DNA of 56,941 bases, taken from assembly GCA_017502285.1 (NCBI GenBank), contig JAFVVH010000052.1:1-56941 (forward strand). Direction: 5' to 3'. A model generated the notes under the pieces. That model saw nothing but the letters and a program-made list of their open reading frames with translations, was not told the DNA's origin and searched no databases. How positions within the stretch are numbered: the stretch's first letter is position 1; the number at the start of each line of letters is the position of its first letter. The stretch comes from Oscillospiraceae bacterium (GTDB taxonomy: Bacteria; Bacillota; Clostridia; Oscillospirales; Oscillospiraceae). Shown here piece after piece: positions 25,351 to 33,614 of this stretch. Position numbers and translations under genes: made by a program.

Positions 25351-25358
25351 GGTGCGCC

Positions 25359-27083
25359 ATGGACGATAGAAAGAAGTGCGAACAGCTGGCAAGCGCTGCG
25401 CCTCCTCTGACCAAAGACAATCTCAATGCACTCAACGCTCTGTTTCCCTCGTTTATTTTTCGGCGGCGCCGAACTGGAGAGGTGTGGTGCACATGCTGTG
25501 GAACACATGGGACACTTCCAGCCGACTCCAAAGTTATGCAGGCTGATCACAGCCGAGAGCCAGAGCGGGAACGATACTTTTGCCATATGGGGGCGTGGGC
25601 CGCATCGGCGCCCAAGCCTTTGCCCGAACCTGTGGCGTGTCCCTATTGCGGGAAAGTTTCTCCTGTGAAGGAATTGGGGCGGACTGGGCGAAGAGAAAAC
25701 TTGCGCACATACCGCCGTGCGGTGGTGTTCCGTTGGTATCGCAATGCCTTATGGGCTGTTGCTTACGATGTGGGCAAGGGGTACGAGGATGAGACTCGTT
25801 TGACAGACGGCCCGACTCGTTCAATCGCGGCAATCTATCGCTTCCGCCCTGGCCAAGTGGACTGCGCCAACACATTTGCCTGGTGGTACCGGGAATGGCA
25901 CTACTTCCGGTCGATCAAGACAGATGGTCTGCGGCCAAAATTCAAGATCTCTGAGCCGTTTTCATGCAGTGCGGAGTATGGCACGGGATATGATGTTGTT
26001 GGCATAGATGAGGTCTACAAGTCCCAGTTTCGTTGGTGCGACATTAACGCGTACCGCAAGGAGGGGAGCAAACTGATGCGCTATCTCACGGTGTGTACTG
26101 CGTACCCAAGACAGGTAGAGATGCTGACAAAAGCCGGAATGGTTGATGCGGTCGTGGACTTTGCTGAGCGCGGCGTATCAAACGCCCGCGCATTTGACTG
26201 GGCGTGCAGTGATCCGTGGAAGGGGCTGGGACTGAATAAAACCGAACTCAAGGAATTCCAAAATGGCGGCCACATCCTCGATGTGCTCGCGCAGTATAAA
26301 AGTCTTCGTAAGGGTGGAACCCTTGCAAGCCTGACGGAACTGTACTCACTCAGGCAGGCACTTGGGCCGGACTGGTTTCGTCGAGTATGTACCCGGATGC
26401 GGCGGTACCACCTGAGTTATACCAAGATTTGCAACTACCTGGACAAAGTGCATAAGGCGGAGAAAGGGCGCAAAAAGAAAGGTCCCGGGCTGCCAACAGT
26501 TGCAGGTTGGTGGTGTGACTATATCGATGCCGCAGAGGTGCTTGGGCTTGACCTGAAAAATACAGTTTTTTTGTTGCCTAAAGATCTGAGAGGCCATCAC
26601 GACGAAGCAACTAAAACCGCAGATGTTCTAAAAGAGGCCAGGAGAAAGGACGGCAACAAGGAGAAAGAACGCAAGCGCTTTAAGAACCTCGCAGCAAGGT
26701 ATACCTATACAGATGGCCGGTGGCTCATCCGGCCACCCGCAGGTGCAGCTGAGATTGTTGCAGAGGGGAAGGCATTGAAGCACTGTGTTGGCGGATATGC
26801 CGACCGGCACATCAACGGCCAAACAACGATTCTGTTCCTAAGAGACCGCCAGCGCCCAGGCCGTCCGCTTGTGACCATAGAAATCCGGGGGAGCAATATA
26901 ATCCAAATTCATGGGTGGGATGATGAGCGGACTGCTTGCAAGGATAACCCGCAGCGGCTCAGCCCAAGAGAAATCTACAAGGACTTCCTTGATGGCTTTG
27001 TGGGGTGGGTCGAAGGCGGCAGCAAGCGAAACCGCAAAGGGTACCCGGTCTTGCCTAAAGCAAAGAAAAGGGAGGTTGCGTGA
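25359..27083 (+). CDS. PcfJ-like protein
   Basis: A 574-residue protein. The N-terminus has a zinc-finger-like cysteine set (CTCCGTHG, CPYCGKVS) and the C-terminus (about 455-540) has the PcfJ core EGKALKHCVGGYADRHINGQ and TILFLRDR. The family is named after a conjugative plasmid gene and also occurs in phages; the role is unknown. GAGGTG lies before the ATG at 25359; an earlier GTG at 25347 is possible. Confidence 0.85.
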   Translation: MDDRKKCEQLASAAPPLTKDNLNALNALFPSFIFRRRRTGEVWCTCCGTHGTLPADSKVMQADHSREPERERYFCHMGAWAASAPKPLPEPVACPYCGKVSPVKELGRTGRRENLRTYRRAVVFRWYRNALWAVAYDVGKGYEDETRLTDGPTRSIAAIYRFRPGQVDCANTFAWWYREWHYFRSIKTDGLRPKFKISEPFSCSAEYGTGYDVVGIDEVYKSQFRWCDINAYRKEGSKLMRYLTVCTAYPRQVEMLTKAGMVDAVVDFAERGVSNARAFDWACSDPWKGLGLNKTELKEFQNGGHILDVLAQYKSLRKGGTLASLTELYSLRQALGPDWFRRVCTRMRRYHLSYTKICNYLDKVHKAEKGRKKKGPGLPTVAGWWCDYIDAAEVLGLDLKNTVFLLPKDLRGHHDEATKTADVLKEARRKDGNKEKERKRFKNLAARYTYTDGRWLIRPPAGAAEIVAEGKALKHCVGGYADRHINGQTTILFLRDRQRPGRPLVTIEIRGSNIIQIHGWDDERTACKDNPQRLSPREIYKDFLDGFVGWVEGGSKRNRKGYPVLPKAKKREVA

Positions 27084-27256
27084 TGAAGATTCTGAAACCC
27101 GGTGATCTGTGCCCCTGTTGTGGGCAGCCGATCCCGGAGGGGCTGCCCGCGTGGAACATGGTGGTCCTCGGTTACATCGCCGAAGGAATGGCCTTGCGTG
27201 ACGCAAGGGCCACGGCCGGACAGGGCGAGGGAGGGCAGAGCGATGGCATGGAATGA
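27083..27256 (+). CDS. Short zinc-ribbon-like protein
   Basis: A 57-residue protein beginning MKILKPGDLCPCCGQPIPEG with one CPCCG knuckle. GGGAGG lies 7-12 nt upstream, and the ATG overlaps the preceding stop (TGATG). Its end overlaps the next gene by 14 nt. Function unknown. Confidence 0.6.
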   Translation: MKILKPGDLCPCCGQPIPEGLPAWNMVVLGYIAEGMALRDARATAGQGEGGQSDGME

Positions 27257-27608
27257 CTGCCCACATAATTCTGGAGTTGTATGTCCGACGAGCTGCCGCC
27301 ATTGTCAGACATGTGGCTGGTCGCCTGGGGTGGCGGCACGTCGGCGGAACCCCAAGCTGAACACAGTAGAACAGCCGAGCCAACAGGCGATTAAACACGC
27401 AGGAGGACGCCCGCGTCAGGTCGTCAAAGTCGATGAGAGTGGTGCGGTGCTCGACATTTACCCCTCTCTCCTTGCGGCAGCGGAAGCCAATCACATAAGC
27501 TCGGTTGCAGTAAAGAACCACTGCAAAGGCAAGCTGAAACACCCCTTCAGGTGCACGGGCGGCTACACATTCCACTATGCAGATGAGATGCAGGAGGATG
27601 GAGCATGA
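27243..27608 (+). CDS. Cys-rich protein with NUMOD1-like motif
   Basis: A 121-residue protein. The first 30 residues contain six cysteines (CPHNSG, CPTSCRHCQTC), and residues about 70-112 (YPSLLAAAEANHISSVAVKNH and the ending GGYTFHY) look like a NUMOD1 helix-turn-helix found in homing endonucleases, but no nuclease domain is present. GAGGGAGGG precedes the ATG at 27243. Confidence 0.65.
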   Translation: MAWNDCPHNSGVVCPTSCRHCQTCGWSPGVAARRRNPKLNTVEQPSQQAIKHAGGRPRQVVKVDESGAVLDIYPSLLAAAEANHISSVAVKNHCKGKLKHPFRCTGGYTFHYADEMQEDGA

Positions 27609-28009
27609 AACGAAAAAAGATGATCAAATACCTTATGGCCTGCAGCATTGACCGGAATGAGGCAGTGTTCTATGCCGACTGCTGCGGGCCTCACCTCTCA
27701 CACGCAGAGGTACAGTTTTTCATTGTCAACTTCCCGGGCTTTCTGAAGGAGTACGGCCTGCCTGTCCCCAAGAGCAATAACCGAGTGCTGGGCAGGAAGG
27801 AGCTTGCTCAGGCCACAAGGGATAACCCCCACTTCCTCTACGCGGTTCCTATCCGCGATGGGGAGCCTTGCTACGATGCAGGTCTGTGGCGGATCTTTAA
27901 CGGCCAAGACTTCTTTCCGGAGGATCCTCGCTTTTGCGATATGACGAAGTACGGCACGGGCTTTGTGTCTTACAGGAGGCGTCCATATGAAGCGGCTGAC
28001 GACCGATAA
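27605..28009 (+). CDS. Hypothetical phage protein
   Basis: A 134-residue protein starting MKRKKMIKYLMACSIDRNEA with aromatic-rich C-terminal half (YDAGLWRIFNGQDFF). GGAGG lies before it, and it overlaps the preceding stop by 4 nt. No family recognised. Confidence 0.65.
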   Translation: MKRKKMIKYLMACSIDRNEAVFYADCCGPHLSHAEVQFFIVNFPGFLKEYGLPVPKSNNRVLGRKELAQATRDNPHFLYAVPIRDGEPCYDAGLWRIFNGQDFFPEDPRFCDMTKYGTGFVSYRRRPYEAADDR

Positions 28010-28580
28010 CCCCAAGGACAACATCGAGAATGCCCTGAATCTGTTTTATGGCAAAGACCAGTGGACGTGGGTTCGTGGCTACGGCCCTGCTCCCGACTGT
28101 GCGGATATAGGCCTGTGCGACCTTGTGAGGATGATAGTCAAGGCGAATATCCCGGATGCCGAGCTGCCCGAGGATGATGACGCCCTGTCCGAGCTGATGT
28201 GCGAGTGGCTGATGTACGAGCCGACCACCGCAGAGGGTATTATCTCCCTGCTGTATACAGCGGGCTGGGCCTTTGCGGAACTGCGCCATCGCCTCGCCGC
28301 CTACGAGGACCTGGAGGAGCAGGGACACCTTATGGAGCTGCCGTGTAAAGTGGGGGATACGGTGTATATCTCTGGCCACGAATATGCGGCACAAATTGAT
28401 GAGATTGTCATAAAAGCAAATGGTGGCATCACATTCTTTTGGCTTGAATATGACAGGGGGCCGGAGTTAGAAGAGTTGTGGGATTATGGCGAGTTTACCC
28501 CAGAGGATATCGGCAAAATCGTATTCCTCACCCGCGAGGAGGCCGAGAGGGCGCTTGCAGGAGGTGCTGACCATGCGTGA
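27987..28580 (+). CDS. Hypothetical phage protein with SH3-like C-terminus
   Basis: A 197-residue protein starting MKRLTTDNPKDNIENALNLFY. The N-terminal half is helical and acidic, and the C-terminal part (CKVGDTVYISGHEYAAQI) looks like a small beta-barrel seen in many Firmicute phage early proteins. AGGAGG precedes the ATG at 27987. Confidence 0.7.
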   Translation: MKRLTTDNPKDNIENALNLFYGKDQWTWVRGYGPAPDCADIGLCDLVRMIVKANIPDAELPEDDDALSELMCEWLMYEPTTAEGIISLLYTAGWAFAELRHRLAAYEDLEEQGHLMELPCKVGDTVYISGHEYAAQIDEIVIKANGGITFFWLEYDRGPELEELWDYGEFTPEDIGKIVFLTREEAERALAGGADHA

Positions 28581-29001
28581 AATTCTGTTCCGTGGCAAGG
28601 TAGCGCGGGATTGCGTAGGAGTTTCGACCCAGAGAAAGTACAAAAAAGGAACATGGGTGTTTGGCGATTTATCCCACACGAACTATGACCCGCCTTTGAT
28701 CGACCAGAACAACGACGACCCTGTTCCCGTTGACCCCTCCACCGTGGGCCAGTACACAGGGCGGACCGACAAAAACGGGAAGCGGGTTTTTGAGGGAGAT
28801 ATTATCCGGCTGTACAATGGAGCTGTTGGTGTTGTTCTTTGGAGTGATAACGACCAAGCGTATCTGATTTTTCAAGATCCCGTCAAAATGGTTATTCTTG
28901 ACGATTTTGGGAATTACGGTCGTCCGGAATACTACGAAGTCATCGGCAACATCTACGACAACCCAGAACTGCTGGAGGGAGGAACGGACAATGGCGTTTA
29001 A
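28573..29001 (+). CDS. YopX-like phage protein
   Basis: A 142-residue protein with REILFRGKV at the start, VGQYTGRTDKNGKRVFEGDIIR in the middle (two parts) and YYEVIGNIYDNPELL at the end, all YopX-family features. The family is common in phages; the function is unknown. GAGGTG precedes the ATG. Confidence 0.85.
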   Translation: MREILFRGKVARDCVGVSTQRKYKKGTWVFGDLSHTNYDPPLIDQNNDDPVPVDPSTVGQYTGRTDKNGKRVFEGDIIRLYNGAVGVVLWSDNDQAYLIFQDPVKMVILDDFGNYGRPEYYEVIGNIYDNPELLEGGTDNGV

Positions 29002-29284
29002 AATCGTTGATGAGGAATACCACATGGAGGCAACAGGGCGCGACCCAGAGGTTATGGGGTATATCGAAGGGTATACCTCAAACACGGTCGGGGTTACGTT
29101 TCTGAGGCTCAACTGTTTGATGGTTCCAGATGAGGAAATGTACGAGTGTTATCGTCGTACAAACTGCCTCAGACACTTTGAGTTTCGCCCCGGGCAGAAG
29201 TACGGAACTGGCGTGAGGTTGAACCGCCGCCAGGTTGTGAGGCTGATCTGGGAGTTGGTCAAGTGGCTCGTCAGAGGACATTGA
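28991..29284 (+). CDS. Hypothetical phage protein
   Basis: A 97-residue protein (MAFKIVDEEYHMEATG...) with a basic, helical end LNRRQVVRLIWELVKWL. GGAGGAAC lies upstream; it overlaps the YopX gene by 11 nt. After it, 29285-29409 holds no gene, only the next RBS. Confidence 0.6.
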   Translation: MAFKIVDEEYHMEATGRDPEVMGYIEGYTSNTVGVTFLRLNCLMVPDEEMYECYRRTNCLRHFEFRPGQKYGTGVRLNRRQVVRLIWELVKWLVRGH

Positions 29285-29409
29285 AAGGAGCGATGACCAG
29301 CCGCTGTGTATCATCGCAGCCCTGCAAGTGCAGGAGAAAATCTGAACAACAGCAAGGACGAACGCCATAAGGGCTACGGTCTGCAACTGCTAAGGAGGCA
29401 GACTGTATT

Positions 29410-30225
29410 ATGGCGAAAGTAATTAAACACATAAGGGCAGGGTTGCTCAACATTGAGGTGATAGGGACAGTTCCGCAAGCGCGACTTGGCTGTCGTGGCC
29501 GAGCGGGCCGGAGCTGTCCCACCTCAGCTGCCCAGCAGTTTTATAACAACAAGTGCTCATGGCGGGAACTGGAGCTGATGCTGGCCGCCAACTTTGGAAG
29601 CGGAGACTGCGTCGTAACTTTTACCTATGATGATGAGCATCTTCCCAAAGACAAGAAATCCGGAGATGCGCTCCTGCAGAAGGTCTTTCGGAGGATCCGG
29701 ACCATTCGGAAGCGCAGGGGAGAGGAACTGAAGTATATCTACTCTACGGAAGGCTTCCACGGCGCCCAAGCGGATGAGTTCTTTGGCGATGACCACGAGC
29801 TGGAGGACCGGCGCATTCACCATCACGTGGTTCTGAACCGTGTTGGCCCGGGGGACTTTGAGGAAATCCGAAGTCTCTGGCCGTATGGTGGCTACGTCAG
29901 GATTGAACCGCTTGACGTTCACTATTATCAAGAGCTGGCCAAATATCTCACAAAGGAAGCACGTGAGTTTGGCCGGTCAAAGGTAGGGGAGCGATCCTGG
30001 CGGGCCAGCCGGAATTTAAGTAAATATGAAGTGGAGTACATCGAGATCCCAAGCGACAGCGTGACACTGTCCGCGCCAACAGGTGCTGTGGACTACGTGC
30101 AGTTCACGGAGAAAAATCCGTATGGATTTGCAGATTGCATTGGGGCCAGATATTTGATGTATGCTTCGCGCGAGACGCCTGCATACAGTTATGCTCAGGG
30201 GCGTAAGCCGCGAAGGGACTCCTAA
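29410..30225 (+). CDS. HUH-type rolling-circle Rep-like protein
   Basis: A 271-residue protein. It has the Rep motif 1-like VVTFTYDDEHLP (about 68-79), the metal-binding HUH in RRIHHHVVLNRV (about 134-145) and motif 3 tyrosine region YYQELAKYLTKEA (about 173-185), as in ORF2/G2P-type Rep proteins that nick single strands for rolling-circle replication or transfer. AAGGAGG precedes the ATG. It follows a phage that already encodes DnaB-type replication, so its use here is uncertain. Confidence 0.75.
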   Translation: MAKVIKHIRAGLLNIEVIGTVPQARLGCRGRAGRSCPTSAAQQFYNNKCSWRELELMLAANFGSGDCVVTFTYDDEHLPKDKKSGDALLQKVFRRIRTIRKRRGEELKYIYSTEGFHGAQADEFFGDDHELEDRRIHHHVVLNRVGPGDFEEIRSLWPYGGYVRIEPLDVHYYQELAKYLTKEAREFGRSKVGERSWRASRNLSKYEVEYIEIPSDSVTLSAPTGAVDYVQFTEKNPYGFADCIGARYLMYASRETPAYSYAQGRKPRRDS

Positions 30226-30290
30226 TAATTTTTTAACTTGAAACAAGTCTTAATAATTGAACATAAGACGAAAAAAGGGGTGCAAAAACA

Positions 30291-30491
30291 TTGCAAACAG
30301 CAGCCAATCATGGTAAAATGTTGACAGTGAAGGACGGACATGCTGTCTGCCCAAGGTGTCACAGCCGCATGTCACCCAAGATCCTGCCGACCACGGCCGG
30401 ACGAGACATCGTGCTGTACTGCCGCTCGTGCAAGAACGAGCTCATCACGGATATCGAACAGGGCCAGCGCCTTAAGGGCCGGGGCCAATGA
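30291..30491 (+). CDS. Cys-rich KTR-like zinc-ribbon protein
   Basis: A 66-residue protein with paired cysteines CPRCHSRM and YCRSCKNE, like the Cys-rich KTR family of mobile elements. AGGGGTG is 8 nt before a TTG at 30291; the first ATG (30318) lacks an RBS, so I use TTG. Confidence 0.6.
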   Translation: MQTAANHGKMLTVKDGHAVCPRCHSRMSPKILPTTAGRDIVLYCRSCKNELITDIEQGQRLKGRGQ

Positions 30492-30561
30492 CTTACGCAG
30501 AGATGCGAGGTTGTTGGCTCCGGCTTTTTGTTTTGCCCGAAACCCGTGGAGGTGATAGCCC

Positions 30562-30927
30562 ATGGCGAGCAAGCCGCTGAGACCCTGCCGACATCCAGGA
30601 TGCACGCAGCTGACCCGGGAGGGCTACTGCGCAGAACATAAGCCCAAGAAAGCCGGGCGGCGCGAGAGCGCTGAGTGGCACGACTGGTACAACAAGCCGA
30701 TCTGGACGGACTGGCTGCGGCCTGCGCAGCTACTGCGTGAACCGTTCTGTCGCGAGTGCGCCAAACAGGGTCGGCGGGTACGCGCCACTGTGGTCGATCA
30801 CATCCAGCCGTTCCGCGGGCTCTGGGCGCTCTTTATCGACCCGAACAATCACCAGAGCCTGTGCGAGCGGTGCCATAACCGCAAGACGGCACTGGAAATG
30901 GCGGAGAGACGGTCAAAAACGAAGTGA
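30562..30927 (+). CDS. HNH endonuclease (packaging)
   Basis: A 121-residue HNH nuclease. Zinc cysteines CRHPGC, CAEH and FCRECAKQG, the HNH core VDHIQPFRGLW, the Asn-His segment NNHQSLCERCHNRKT. Placed directly before the terminase genes, as in phages that need an HNH protein with terminase for cutting cos ends. GGAGGTG precedes the ATG. Confidence 0.9.
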   Translation: MASKPLRPCRHPGCTQLTREGYCAEHKPKKAGRRESAEWHDWYNKPIWTDWLRPAQLLREPFCRECAKQGRRVRATVVDHIQPFRGLWALFIDPNNHQSLCERCHNRKTALEMAERRSKTK

Positions 30928-31128
30928 TTTTTCAGCCTGCAGTTTGGGAAAACGGCGGGACGCTTGGGCGCTCAGGTGCTCGGGCGTGTGCGGGGCTATG
31001 CGCGCACGGGGTTCCTTGCGCACCCTCCCCCCGGCCGAGAAAGTTTTGCATCGACTTGCACAAGACCGCAGGCACCCCTCCGTGAGGGAAAATTTCCCCA
31101 CCGGAAAAATGGCGAGAGGAGGATCCAT
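30928..31128. other. Intergenic gap, candidate cos region
   Basis: A 201-bp GC-rich stretch without a gene between the HNH and small terminase genes. It contains alternating GCGC runs (about 30995-31015), a C/G run (31025-31035) and an inverted repeat CTCCGTGAGG-type element near 31078. In HNH-terminase phages the cohesive-end site often lies here; this is position-based inference only. Confidence 0.35.
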
Positions 31129-31623
31129 ATGTCGGGAAGACGACAGCCCACCGATCTGGTAAAAGCAAACGGCAGGAAGCATCTGAGCCAGGCTGAGGAA
31201 GCCGAGCGGCGGGCCGGGGAAGTGAGATTGCTCAGACCGAAAAAACTCAAGCCCCCCGACTGGCTGCCTGAGTACTTGAAGCCAGAGTTTAGGGCGCTGG
31301 CCAAGCAGTTGTTGGCGGCGGATATGGGCATTGCTCAGCTGGACGCGGATACTCTGGGCCAGTACCTCGTTGCCCGGCGGCAGTACGTGGCTGCATCCCG
31401 TCAGGTGCAGGACTTCCTGGATCAGGAGAATGCGGAGGAGGCTGCAGCCTGGAGTCATCTGCAGGAGAAGTATTTTAAACAGGCCCGGGCATGTGCCGGC
31501 GACATGGGATTGACCTTATCCAGCCGGTGCAAGCTGGTGGTGCCAAGAGGTGCGGACGATGACCAGGATAAAGCCAACCCGTTTCTGCAGGTGATCCAGG
31601 GAGGGAAAGCGGCCAATGGCTGA
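31129..31623 (+). CDS. Terminase small subunit (P27 family)
   Basis: A 164-residue protein with the P27-type N-terminus (GRRQPTDLVKANGRKHLS) and KPPDWLPEYLKPEFRALAK, then a helical C-terminal domain ending in DKANPFLQVIQGG. It recognises the packaging site. GAGAGGAGG lies before the ATG at 31129; its end overlaps the large subunit by 8 nt. Confidence 0.9.
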   Translation: MSGRRQPTDLVKANGRKHLSQAEEAERRAGEVRLLRPKKLKPPDWLPEYLKPEFRALAKQLLAADMGIAQLDADTLGQYLVARRQYVAASRQVQDFLDQENAEEAAAWSHLQEKYFKQARACAGDMGLTLSSRCKLVVPRGADDDQDKANPFLQVIQGGKAANG

Positions 31624-33397
31624 GATGCTGTGGCTGACGCCGTTTCTGCAAGTTCCCGCACCGGATGACGGCGCACAGCTGCGCTACAACGAGGAGGCTG
31701 TGGAGCGGGTGCGCCGCTTCATTACGCTGCTGCCCTTCGGACAGAACGAGTGGGCGGGCAAGCCCTTTGAGCTGCTGCCCTGGGAGGAGCAGGCTATTCG
31801 GGAGTTCTACGGCGTTCAGGTGCTGGACGATGACGGTAACTGGGTACGGTACCGCCGCTTTCTCTATGACGAGATCCCCAAGAAGAACGGCAAGAGCGAG
31901 TTTGCAGCGGCGCTGGGCCTTTATCACCTTCTGGCCGATGGAGAGGCAATGCCCAATGTGGGCATCTTCGCCGCGGACAAGGAAAATGCCCGGATCATCT
32001 TCGACTGCGCCAAGTACATGGTGGAGCATTCGGCCTTGAGTCAGCCTGTGCACAATCCCATCGCCTGGTGCCGGGACAGCGTGCGTGAGATCCGCACCCG
32101 GTTTGGCGGCAAGATGAAGATCTATTCCAGCGACGCTGAGAGTAAGCACGGTTTTTCCTTTTCTGCCATTCTCATTGACGAGCTGCATGCCCAGGCAAAC
32201 CGCCGATTGTGGGACGTTCTGACGGCCGGCTCAGATGCTGCCCGGCGGCAGCAGGCAGTGATCGTGCTGACCACGGCCGGTGATGATCCGGACCGAACCT
32301 CCATCGGCTGGGAGATACATGAAAAGTGTCGGCGCATTTTGGCGTGGCGTCAGGGTGAGCCGGAGCGGGAGTTGGATTTGGATGACCCGTCCTGGTGCCC
32401 CATCATGTACGGAATTTCGACCCTGACCGGGGACGATCCGGACCGGATCGCTGAACTTGATATCTACGACGAGGAGCTGTGGAAGCAGTGCAACCCCTCC
32501 TATGGCGTGACCATAAAGCCCAGGCAGTTCCGGGCAGAGGCCCGGGCGGCCCGGCAGAGCGAGGCGGCGGAGCGCACCTTCCGGTGGCTGCGCCTGAACC
32601 AGTGGATATCCACCAAGGCGGTGGGTTGGATCCCGCTGACCCTGTATGACAAGACCCAATGGGGACCCTCCGCCAAGGCGGAGCGCGAGGAATGGATGAA
32701 GCAGTTGGAGGGTAAGCGCTGCTACGGCGGCCTTGACTTGTCCACCACAACGGACCTGACGGCCTTTGTGCTGCTGTTCCCGCCTCAGCCGGGGCTTGAT
32801 ACCTGGGTGGCTGTGTTCTACGCATGGCGGCCGGAGGAGGGTGTGGTGGAAGCGGAGCAGCGCGACCACGTGCCCTATCGTGACTGGGCCAGAGCGGGCT
32901 TCCTGACGCTATGTCCGGGCGACATGATCGACTTTGACATGGTGGAGAACGCGGTGTATGACGCCGCCCGGAAGTACAAGCTGGAGGCTCTGGGCGTTGA
33001 CCCCTATCTGAGCCGGACGCTGACCCAGCGTCTGATGGCCACCCAGAGGGTGACTATCAGACCGGACGGTACCGCGGTGGCGGAGCCGAAAATCTCCGTG
33101 AACGTGATCGAGATCCCGCAGACCATGATGAGCATGTCTCCGGCCATGAAGGAGCTGGAGCGGCTGATCCGGGCCCATGAGATGCTGCACGTGCACAATA
33201 CCTGCGCCCGGTGGAACTTCGGCAATGTGCGTTGCGCCGTGGACGGCAATGAAAACATGAAGCCGATGAAAAACAAGAGTACAGGCCGAATCGATATCAC
33301 GGTGGCGTGGATCATCGTTATGGCGGTGGCTATGCTGATGAACGCGAAAACCCCCAGTCTGGCTGATCGCATTGCGCAGGGCCAGTGGAGTATGTAA
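31616..33397 (+). CDS. Terminase large subunit
   Basis: A 593-residue packaging motor. ATPase: YRRFLYDEIPKKNGKSEFAA (Walker A, about 80-98), SAILIDELHAQ (Walker B), VIVLTTAGDD coupling motif. The nuclease domain has GLDLSTTTDLTAFVL, ALGVDPYLS and a late acidic cluster. It is a Terminase_1/YmfN-type protein. Confidence 0.95.
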   Translation: MAEMLWLTPFLQVPAPDDGAQLRYNEEAVERVRRFITLLPFGQNEWAGKPFELLPWEEQAIREFYGVQVLDDDGNWVRYRRFLYDEIPKKNGKSEFAAALGLYHLLADGEAMPNVGIFAADKENARIIFDCAKYMVEHSALSQPVHNPIAWCRDSVREIRTRFGGKMKIYSSDAESKHGFSFSAILIDELHAQANRRLWDVLTAGSDAARRQQAVIVLTTAGDDPDRTSIGWEIHEKCRRILAWRQGEPERELDLDDPSWCPIMYGISTLTGDDPDRIAELDIYDEELWKQCNPSYGVTIKPRQFRAEARAARQSEAAERTFRWLRLNQWISTKAVGWIPLTLYDKTQWGPSAKAEREEWMKQLEGKRCYGGLDLSTTTDLTAFVLLFPPQPGLDTWVAVFYAWRPEEGVVEAEQRDHVPYRDWARAGFLTLCPGDMIDFDMVENAVYDAARKYKLEALGVDPYLSRTLTQRLMATQRVTIRPDGTAVAEPKISVNVIEIPQTMMSMSPAMKELERLIRAHEMLHVHNTCARWNFGNVRCAVDGNENMKPMKNKSTGRIDITVAWIIVMAVAMLMNAKTPSLADRIAQGQWSM

Positions 33398-33400
33398 GCG

Positions 33401-33417
33401 GTGCCCAATTCGGGCAC
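33401..33417. repeat. 17-bp prophage palindrome, copy 2
   Basis: Identical to the copy at 18385-18401, placed in the 34-bp gap between the large terminase gene and the next RBS. Confidence 0.85.
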
Positions 33418-33431
33418 GGAAAGGAGCGGCT

Positions 33432-33614
33432 ATGAAAAAGCTGCTGAAAACTGTGAATGATCTGCTCCCCACCGGGCTGTTGGTGCTGGGGGCTGCTGCC
33501 GTTTCTGTCGGCATTGGCATGTTCTGTCTGCCGGCGGGCGTAATCGCAGCGGGCGGCATGGCGGTTGCCGGCGGCGTACTGATGATGCTGGGACGAAGGA
33601 GTGAGCAAGGATGA
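33432..33614 (+). CDS. Small membrane protein in the head operon
   Basis: A 60-residue protein with two glycine/alanine-rich hydrophobic segments (about 12-27 and 32-50). AAAGGAG precedes the ATG. Its end overlaps the portal gene by 4 nt. Role unknown. Confidence 0.65.
   Translation: MKKLLKTVNDLLPTGLLVLGAAAVSVGIGMFCLPAGVIAAGGMAVAGGVLMMLGRRSEQG

Noticed and set aside
28467-28679. Minus-strand short frames in the early region
   Set aside because: They lack ribosome binding sites and lie opposite well-supported, tightly packed plus-strand genes.
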